A stretch of 5,786 nucleotides of DNA from an uncultured Ruminococcus sp. (GTDB lineage Bacteria > Bacillota > Clostridia > Oscillospirales > Acutalibacteraceae), in contig CACYDY010000064.1 of NCBI GenBank assembly GCA_902773245.1, forward strand, positions 1-5,786. Reading direction: 5' to 3'. The translations under genes and the position numbers were made by a program. Positions within the stretch are counted from its first letter, which is position 1, and each line of letters begins with the position of its first letter. This document shows positions 1 through 3,989 of the stretch, piece after piece. The notes beneath the pieces are model-generated. The model worked only from the letters and a program-made list of their open reading frames with translations, did not search any database and had not been told where the DNA came from.

Positions 1-2
1 AA

Positions 3-962
3 TTACCACTCAAAAACGATCGCTCCGCTTGAAAGACCGCCGCCGAACGCTGTGAGAAGAATCTTGTCGCCTTTTTTCAGCATACCCTTTTTATTCATCT
101 CGTCAAGAGCGATCGGAATACTTGCGCCCGAAACATTGCCGAAGCGTTCAATATTAACATACCACTTTTCAAGCTCAATGCCTGTTTTCGGAGAAGCAAA
201 GTCGATGATCCTCTTGTTTGCCTGATGAGGAACAACATAAGCAATATCGTCCTTGCTAAGACCGGTTTTTTCAAAAAGCTCCTTAATGTCTGTAGTTATC
301 GAATTAACGGCAAACTTAAAGGTAGCCTGTCCGTTCATGAAAAGATACGGATGCTCCTGCTCGACCTTATAGAAAGGAGAACAGCCGTCTTTTGCGGGAA
401 TATTGATAACATCATTGCCGCCCTTTGCACGGATAACGGATTCGTAGTAACCGCCTTCGCAGGCTTCAAGAACCACGGCTGCAGCGCCGTCACCGAAAAT
501 AACGCAGGTGCTTCGATCAGACCAATCAAGAAGCTTGCTCATTCTCTCTGCGCACACAACAAGAACCTTTTTTGCGCGTTTTCTTTCTATGTAGCCCATA
601 GCTGTTTCGACTGCAAAAAGAAAGCCCGAACAAGCGGCGCTAACGTCGAATGCCATGCAGTCCGATGCGCCTATTCTGTTTTGTACCATGCAGGCAAGCG
701 ACGGACAAGCCGTATCGCTTGAAATTGTGGCAGCGATGATCAGGTCGATATTCTCACCGCCGATCGACGCATTTTCCAAAGCAGCTTTGGCAGCTTTCTC
801 TCCCATGTCAAGAGTAGTGTCATTCACGCTGACTCTTCTCTCTTTTATTCCAACACGCTTAGAAATCCACTCATCGGAGGTTTCTACGATTTTTGACAAA
901 TCATCGTTAGTCACTACATTATCGGGAACATAGCTTCCTGTTCCTATAATTTTAAAATTCAT
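3..962 (-). CDS. fabH: Beta-ketoacyl-ACP synthase III (FabH)
   Basis: FabH condenses acetyl-CoA (or another short acyl-CoA) with malonyl-ACP, the first condensation of cytoplasmic type II fatty acid synthesis. The 319-residue product has the usual FabH length and the full thiolase-fold catalytic triad: Cys111 in DVSAACSGF, His246 in VVPHQANKR and Asn276 in RFGNVSGAS. The N-terminal TGSYVPDNVVTN and TSDEWISKRVGIKERR motifs and the C-terminal AFGGGLSSGAIVFEW are also typical. The frame stays open to 998, but ATG at 962 is preferred because AAGGAG lies 7 bases before it and the family begins at this point. The gene is preceded by a 350-base AT-rich gap with its own candidate promoter, so it probably starts a transcription unit. 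Other fab genes may follow to the left, outside the window. The acyl-CoA preference (straight or branched) cannot be read with confidence from the sequence. Confidence 0.97.
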   Translation of the reverse strand: MNFKIIGTGSYVPDNVVTNDDLSKIVETSDEWISKRVGIKERRVSVNDTTLDMGEKAAKAALENASIGGENIDLIIAATISSDTACPSLACMVQNRIGASDCMAFDVSAACSGFLFAVETAMGYIERKRAKKVLVVCAERMSKLLDWSDRSTCVIFGDGAAAVVLEACEGGYYESVIRAKGGNDVINIPAKDGCSPFYKVEQEHPYLFMNGQATFKFAVNSITTDIKELFEKTGLSKDDIAYVVPHQANKRIIDFASPKTGIELEKWYVNIERFGNVSGASIPIALDEMNKKGMLKKGDKILLTAFGGGLSSGAIVFEW

Positions 963-1034
963 GATAGCACTCCTTAGTTTACACTTTTTAGCTTTCAATA
1001 ATTAGTACCCTAAAATTAAATAAGGTTACACCTG

Positions 1035-1057
1035 ATTTGAAAATTTTTCTATCAAAT
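1035..1057. promoter_or_regulatory. Inverted repeat ATTTGA-N11-TCAAAT at fabH promoter
   Basis: Perfect 6-base arms ATTTGA (1035-1040) and TCAAAT (1052-1057) flank 11 bases. The repeat begins about 8 bases downstream of the expected fabH transcription start, a position where a bound repressor would block RNA polymerase. The half-sites resemble the TTTGA/TCAAA arms known for FabT operators in lactic acid bacteria, but the spacing is wider. Operator function is inferred. Confidence 0.35.
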
Positions 1058-1071
1058 AACCGCATATAACC

Positions 1072-1100
1072 AGTATAAACTATTTTTATGTTAAGTGCAA
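1072..1100 (-). promoter_or_regulatory. Candidate sigma-A promoter of fabH
   Basis: On the minus strand TTGCAC (-35, 1100-1095) is followed after exactly 17 bases by TATACT (-10, 1077-1072). The -10 matches the consensus in 5 of 6 bases; the -35 keeps only TTG. Transcription would begin near 1065, giving a leader of roughly 100 bases before the ATG at 962. It is the best-spaced pair I found in this gap. Confidence 0.5.
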
Positions 1101-1255
1101 TAATAAATTTGAATTTTAGGCATAATTTCTGAACAATTTCATATTTTACACAAAAAGAAAACTCGTTATATAACCTTATTTTAAAACATAATGGGAAATT
1201 TTAACAGAAAAATTTTAACAGCATTTTAATAAACATAATTTTAATTATAAAGTAT

Positions 1256-1298
1256 ACGCCATACTCCAAAATTTCGCAGCGAACAAAAAGCTTGGCGT
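1256..1298 (-). terminator. Possible weak terminator after the ohrR-like gene
   Basis: ACGCCA (1256-1261) and TGGCGT (1293-1298) form a perfect 6-base stem enclosing a smaller TTCGC-A-GCGAA hairpin (1273-1283). On the minus strand the structure starts 15 bases after the regulator's stop codon and is followed by the moderately T-rich ATACTTTATAATT. The long loop and lack of a clean T run make this a weak call. Confidence 0.25.
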
Positions 1299-1312
1299 CT
1301 GTTTTTAAGAAC

Positions 1313-1765
1313 TCACCGGGAGTTTTTATCCGTAAGATTACCCAGAACCTTATACAGCAGCATATAAAGCGTTACGGCTTCGTCAGGCTCAAGATCAACG
1401 CAGCTCCCCATTGATTTTGGTATCACGGCAGCCTGTTCCTTTAGTTTTTCACCCGATTCGGTTATTGAAACTATCAAAGCTCTTTCGTCGGTCTTTGAGC
1501 GATTTCGTTCAATATAGCCTTTATTTTCGAGCTTTTTTAGCAGAGGCGTCAACGTTCCCGAATCAAGGAACAAAATTTCTCCCAACGTTTTCACATTGCA
1601 GCTTTTCTTTTCCCACATAACCATCATTGCGATATATTGAGTATACGTCAGATCAAGCTTTTCAAGATGAGGTTTATATGCTCTTATCAGTTCCTTTGAA
1701 CAGGCATACAGCGGAAAGCACAGCTGATTTTCAAGTTTTAATTCATTATTAGTAGAATCGTCCAT
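1313..1765 (-). CDS. ohrR: OhrR-like MarR-family thiol-sensing repressor
   Basis: This 150-residue winged-helix regulator closely resembles OhrR, the organic-hydroperoxide-sensing repressor of the MarR family. The hallmark KLENQLCFPLYA is present with the peroxidatic Cys16. Tyr30 (RAYKP) and Tyr41 (LTYTQY) match the two tyrosines that contact that cysteine in Bacillus OhrR. The recognition-helix region LFLDSGTLTPLLKKLENKG (about 66-83) and the wing with DER (94-96) are intact. Cys22, Cys56 and Cys122 are additional; Cys122 lies near the resolving cysteine of two-cysteine OhrR proteins. The frame extends to 1801, but ATG at 1765 is chosen because GAGGGG (1772-1777) sits 6 bases before it and the outer ATG has no ribosome binding site. 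A strong promoter with an OhrR-like palindrome lies upstream, suggesting autoregulation. No ohr peroxidase gene is in the window. The position before fabH is like that of FabT, so a lipid-related role is an alternative. Confidence 0.9.
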   Translation of the reverse strand: MDDSTNNELKLENQLCFPLYACSKELIRAYKPHLEKLDLTYTQYIAMMVMWEKKSCNVKTLGEILFLDSGTLTPLLKKLENKGYIERNRSKTDERALIVSITESGEKLKEQAAVIPKSMGSCVDLEPDEAVTLYMLLYKVLGNLTDKNSR

Positions 1766-1861
1766 CTCGTTCCCCTCGCAATTTGAATCAATTATCGTCA
1801 TAATAACTCAGCCAAACAAACTCACATCAACAAAGATATAAATTCGTTACTCACACATTAC

Positions 1862-1890
1862 ATTGTACACAATTTAATTTTGTTTGTCAA
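1862..1890 (-). promoter_or_regulatory. Strong sigma-A promoter of the ohrR-like gene
   Basis: On the minus strand a perfect TTGACA (-35, 1890-1885) and TACAAT (-10, 1867-1862, 5 of 6 consensus bases) are separated by the optimal 17 bases. Initiation is expected near 1855, leaving a leader of about 90 bases before the preferred ATG at 1765. This is the best promoter in the window. Confidence 0.85.
1867..1883. promoter_or_regulatory. OhrR-type operator palindrome within the promoter spacer
   Basis: The minus strand reads ACAAAATTAAATTGTGT, a 17-base palindrome with 7 of 8 arm positions paired around 1875. It fills nearly the whole -35/-10 spacer and reaches the first base of the -10. The core AATTAAATTGT closely matches the OhrR operator known from Bacillus (arms TACAATT and AATTGTA). 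A repressor bound here would directly exclude RNA polymerase, so negative autoregulation is the natural reading. Confidence 0.65.
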
Positions 1891-1972
1891 CGATTTGTTA
1901 TGCTCGAAAGCGTTAAGGTTTAGCACTTTTCATTCTCAGACCGGCAATTCGCTTCGCTGCTGCCTGTTTTGA

Positions 1973-2178
1973 TTTTTGCCCAAAGGTATTATTTTATAGT
2001 TGTTTTGATTTATAGTTTTTTGATTTCGCTGAGGGAAATTTATCATTCTTTTCTGCTTTTTTCCGTCAGCGACTCCCTAAAGGGATTAGGCTTCGCCGTC
2101 ACCGGCTCTGCCTTTGGAAACTGCCGGTAACCCAAGGGCACTTCCTGCGGGCGCCTTTTAAAAAAAGCTGGGCAAAAA
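1973..2178. repeat. Hairpin-rich intergenic element with 10-base terminal inverted repeats
   Basis: TTTTTGCCCA (1973-1982) and TGGGCAAAAA (2169-2178) are perfect inverted repeats enclosing a 206-base block. Inside are a 13-position stem with one mismatch (2026-2038 with 2060-2072), the palindrome TCCCT-AA-AGGGA (2074-2085), ACCGGC/GCCGGT (2101-2106 and 2123-2128), CCCAAGGG (2131-2138), and CCAAAGG/CCTTTGG (1980-1986 and 2111-2117). The right half is clearly more GC-rich than the flanks. No transposase and no clear target-site duplication are visible. A small non-autonomous or REP-like dispersed repeat fits best; a complex terminator or structured RNA is possible. Confidence 0.5.
1995..2025. 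repeat. Short imperfect tandem repeat
   Basis: TATAGTTGTTTTGATT (1995-2010) is followed at once by TATAGTTTTTTGATT (2011-2025). A third partial copy, TGTTTTGATTT, occurs at 1965-1975. The units are 16 and 15 bases long and lie inside the left, AT-rich part of the intergenic element. Confidence 0.6.
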
Positions 2179-2238
2179 CTTTAATTGTCCTCTTTCAAAC
2201 ATTTTTTGTAATTTTCAAAATTGCTCATTTATAGTATA

Positions 2239-2868
2239 TCACATTTCAAGCACATCTTTTATCCGGGCAAAGCTGTCTGCCGAAAGCACCGGCTCTTCAA
2301 CCTGCCCGAATCCGTATGCTGCAAACAAAAAAGGAACATTGGCTTCGACAGTCGCTTCATAATCAAAATACGTATCTCCCACATAAATCGGATTTTCAAG
2401 ACCGTTCCTCTCGGCTACAAGCCTTATATTTTTACCCTTTGAAAGACCGGTTCTCCCTGCGCATTCATAATCATCAAAATATTTTTCAAGACCGTGCGCT
2501 TTATAGAATGCTTTTATATATCCCTCTCCGCAATTTGACACCAAAAATATTTTGTAATCCTTTTTAAGCTCGGCGAGAGTTTCCTCAACCGAATCATAAA
2601 GCACCCCTCCGTGTTCGGCGAGATATTCCTGTTCTTTCGATGTACAGTAATCTTTAATTTTCTGCCGCTGCTTTTCTGTCGCCTGAGGAATAACTCTGTC
2701 AAAAATCTGCTCTATCCTCAAACCCATGCATTTGCTAAGTTCTTCGTAATTCAGCGTCGGTTCTATTCCCACGCTTTCGAGAGCTTCATTCCAGATCACA
2801 ACTACCGAACCCACCGAATCCCAAAGTGTTCCGTCCAAATCGAATATCACCGAGTCATATTTCTTCAT
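2239..2868 (-). CDS. HAD-superfamily phosphatase, phosphoglycolate phosphatase-like
   Basis: A 209-residue cytoplasmic haloacid dehalogenase-type hydrolase of subfamily I, of the Gph/PpaX kind. Motif I is DLDGT, with nucleophile Asp10 and general acid/base Asp12. Motif II is Ser111 in FLVSNCGEGY, and motif III is probably Lys144 in GLSKGK. Motif IV is GDTYFD with Asp165 and Asp169. The segment between motifs I and II, about residues 17-85, is the helical cap expected of this subfamily. All residues needed for magnesium-dependent phosphate ester hydrolysis are present, but the substrate (phosphoglycolate, a sugar phosphate or a nucleotide) cannot be told. The gene starts 14 bases inside the end of the UPF0178 gene. 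Its ribosome binding site AAGGAG (2880-2885) lies within that gene with an 11-base spacing, so co-transcription and translational coupling are likely. Confidence 0.93.
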   Translation of the reverse strand: MKKYDSVIFDLDGTLWDSVGSVVVIWNEALESVGIEPTLNYEELSKCMGLRIEQIFDRVIPQATEKQRQKIKDYCTSKEQEYLAEHGGVLYDSVEETLAELKKDYKIFLVSNCGEGYIKAFYKAHGLEKYFDDYECAGRTGLSKGKNIRLVAERNGLENPIYVGDTYFDYEATVEANVPFLFAAYGFGQVEEPVLSADSFARIKDVLEM

Positions 2869-3328
2869 TTTCGAATAATCTCCTTAAACTTTTTTCAAAT
2901 TTTTCATCTTGCTCTTTTAAACGTTTTTTCGGGCCTTTCAGCCTGCCACCCGAACGTCTTATTTTCTTTCCGATCGCGCGGCTTTCGAGCAGTCCGCTTA
3001 TGTTACTATCGCTGTATATCTGACCGTTTTGATTAATAACCGCTGCCCTTTTCGAAAGACACATCGCAGCCAGCCCGTAGTCCTGAGTCACCACGATATC
3101 TCCTTCTTTTATATTATTGACAATATAAAAATCAGCCGAATCCGCTCCTTGAGAAACGGTTTTCACCTCTGCTCCGAAAAGCCTTTCTCCCTCAAAAATA
3201 TGCGAGCTGTCGCACACAACGGTGCATCTCGCTTTTAAATCAAAGCATATTCTTGCCGTGAGCCTGACTACAGGACACCCGTCGGCGTCGATAACTACCG
3301 AATTTCGGCTTTGATCAAATCTTCCCAT
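2855..3328 (-). CDS. UPF0178 (YaiI/YqxD, DUF188) family protein
   Basis: This 157-residue cytoplasmic protein has the whole signature of the UPF0178/DUF188 family, whose biochemical role is not established and whose fold is considered PIN-nuclease-like. Visible motifs are VIDADGCPV (12-20), VVCDSSH (37-43), QGADSADFYIVNNIKEGD (60-77), VVTQDYGLAAM (79-89) and the basic C-terminal RRSGGRLKGPKKR (124-136). The usual IDADACPV reads DGCPV here, a mild variation. The start ATG at 3328 is the only candidate upstream of the first motif and has GGGGG (3338-3342) 9 bases before it; the N-terminus is about ten residues longer than typical. Conserved acidic residues and a basic tail would suit a nucleic-acid-processing enzyme, but this is inference. 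Its 3' end overlaps the HAD gene by 14 bases, making a two-gene unit. Confidence 0.93.
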   Translation of the reverse strand: MGRFDQSRNSVVIDADGCPVVRLTARICFDLKARCTVVCDSSHIFEGERLFGAEVKTVSQGADSADFYIVNNIKEGDIVVTQDYGLAAMCLSKRAAVINQNGQIYSDSNISGLLESRAIGKKIRRSGGRLKGPKKRLKEQDEKFEKSLRRLFENEEI

Positions 3329-3342
3329 TTTAATATTCCCCC

Positions 3343-3377
3343 AAAAACAAACAGCTGCATCTTTTGGATACAGCTGT
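3343..3377 (-). terminator. Rho-independent terminator-like hairpin after the membrane-protein gene
   Basis: ACAGCTG (3351-3357) pairs with CAGCTGT (3371-3377). After one mismatch, ATC pairs with GAT, leaving a 5-base loop. On the minus strand the stem is followed by TTTGTTTTTG, a T-rich tail. It lies 22 bases after the stop of the 116-residue protein and just before the ribosome binding site of the UPF0178 gene, so it could terminate the former or attenuate read-through into the latter. Confidence 0.65.
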
Positions 3378-3387
3378 CAAAAATTGT

Positions 3388-3416
3388 TTTATAAAACTGT
3401 CATTCTTTCTCAACAA
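3388..3416 (-). promoter_or_regulatory. Possible promoter for the UPF0178-HAD pair
   Basis: On the minus strand TTGTTG (3416-3411) and TATAAA (3393-3388) are 17 bases apart, overlapping the last codons of the upstream gene. The -35 matches only TTG. Transcription would begin near 3381, so the message would start with the hairpin at 3351-3377. No better promoter was found for this pair. Confidence 0.3.
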
Positions 3417-3750
3417 CCTCGTAAACACGACCCTTTTGTGTGAGAACCTCATATTTCTCATGGAACTCGTCCATGTCCGTACCCTCTGCAACAATAACCT
3501 TATACTTATAGGTGCTTTGCTTGGTTACAGATGTCGAGTAAGCCGAGAACAAGAGCGAACACACGAAGAAATACACAACAGCCATAACAAACATCAACTG
3601 TCTGTGCTGCGAGTTAATAATGCCATATATACTTGCAGCTGTTGTTGCCACTGTGAACAGCAAAAAAAGTATAATAGGGATCGGTCTTGATTCGTCATCT
3701 ACTATAATTTTTGTAGTTTCGGTTCTACTTACAATTTTTACTCCACGCAT
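3400..3750 (-). CDS. Hypothetical protein with two transmembrane helices
   Basis: I do not recognise this 116-residue protein. A basic, polar N-terminus (residues 1-22, with an IIVDDESRP stretch) leads into two hydrophobic helices at about 24-45 and 52-71, joined by a very short polar turn (NSQHRQ). A soluble tail of about 45 residues follows (about 72-116), rich in Lys, Glu and Tyr and ending in VVEKE. The tail alternates hydrophobic and charged residues (YKYKVIV, then DEFHEKYEVL, then GRVYEVV), which suggests a small beta-alpha-beta fold. The hairpin topology would place both ends on the same side of the membrane, probably the cytoplasm. GGTGGG before the ATG serves as ribosome binding site, and a good promoter (3790-3818) and a terminator hairpin bracket the gene, so it appears to be monocistronic and real. 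No function is assigned. Confidence 0.8.
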   Translation of the reverse strand: MRGVKIVSRTETTKIIVDDESRPIPIILFLLFTVATTAASIYGIINSQHRQLMFVMAVVYFFVCSLLFSAYSTSVTKQSTYKYKVIVAEGTDMDEFHEKYEVLTQKGRVYEVVEKE

Positions 3751-3789
3751 AAATCATCCCACCCAAATCAAAAAATATCTGTTGTTTAT

Positions 3790-3818
3790 ATTTTACTATA
3801 TTTATTGTAAAATTCCAA
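3790..3818 (-). promoter_or_regulatory. Sigma-A promoter of the 116-residue membrane protein gene
   Basis: On the minus strand TTGGAA (-35, 3818-3813, 4 of 6) and TAAAAT (-10, 3795-3790, 5 of 6) are separated by 17 bases. Upstream of the -35, between about 3819 and 3850, runs of A and T resemble an UP element. Initiation near 3783 would give a short leader of roughly 33 bases. Confidence 0.65.
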
Positions 3819-3942
3819 TAGTTTTTTTGAAAAAAATCAAAAAAATTTAAAATTTTATCGCTAAAAGAAATCTATTTTTCTCATAGAGAATTATAAACGC
3901 AGTCAAGCCAAAAAATTCGTCTTTAACAAACTCAGCTGCATA

Positions 3943-3974
3943 CTAAATCCAATAATGCTTATCTTGAAGCATTA
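3943..3974 (-). terminator. Hairpin downstream of htrA, likely terminator
   Basis: TAATGCTT (3953-3960) and AAGCATTA (3967-3974) form a perfect 8-base stem with a 6-base loop, 15 bases past the htrA stop codon. The minus-strand continuation TTGGATTTAG is only moderately T-rich, so termination may be partial. No other terminator is seen for htrA. Confidence 0.5.
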
Positions 3975-3989
3975 CAGTTAATATTAAAA

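Larger units (their letters stand above)
963..1312. other. AT-rich noncoding gap upstream of fabH
   Basis: No coding sequence is supported here on either strand. The stretch holds a candidate fabH promoter (1072-1100), an inverted repeat just downstream of it (1035-1057), and a palindrome TTAG-TACC-CTAA (1002-1013). It also holds a perfect 10-base palindrome GTTATATAAC (1165-1174) and five copies of the heptamer ATTTTAA between 1178 and 1244. The length and the clustering of symmetric motifs suggest regulatory DNA, but AT-rich sequence produces such motifs by chance. Confidence 0.6.
1891..2238. other. Noncoding gap between HAD gene and regulator promoter
   Basis: No gene is supported in this stretch. 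It contains a repeat-rich block (1973-2178), a short imperfect tandem repeat (1995-2025), and a perfect AATTTT-C-AAAATT palindrome (2210-2222) just past the HAD stop codon. ACCGGCA (1940-1946) is the exact reverse complement of TGCCGGT (2122-2128), linking the left edge to the GC-rich part. No convincing intrinsic terminator for the HAD gene is seen. Confidence 0.6.

Noticed and set aside
225..722. 165-codon open frame on the plus strand
   Set aside because: It is wholly antisense to the well-conserved fabH, has no recognisable protein features, and is explained by codon bias of the real gene.
1766..1801. Upstream ATG giving a 162-residue regulator
   Set aside because: No ribosome binding site precedes it, while GAGGGG sits 6 bases before the ATG at 1765 and OhrR proteins start near that point.
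2062..2165. Possible gene remnant in the GC-rich block (plus-strand reading with one internal stop)
   Set aside because: The frame reads through short palindromes and resembles no protein family; the symmetry is better explained by a structured or dispersed repeat.
2611..3036. 141-codon plus-strand open frame across the HAD/UPF0178 junction
   Set aside because: It is antisense to two genes with clear family motifs and shows no domain and no good ribosome binding site.
3364..3690. 108-codon plus-strand open frame
   Set aside because: It is antisense to the 116-residue membrane-protein gene, which has its own promoter, ribosome binding site and terminator; the plus frame has a cysteine/histidine-rich composition typical of shadows.
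3822..3862. A/T runs with TTTTTTGAAAAAA symmetry
   Set aside because: The run lies directly upstream of the -35 element at 3813-3818 and fits an UP element or bendable AT tract better than a terminator or operator.
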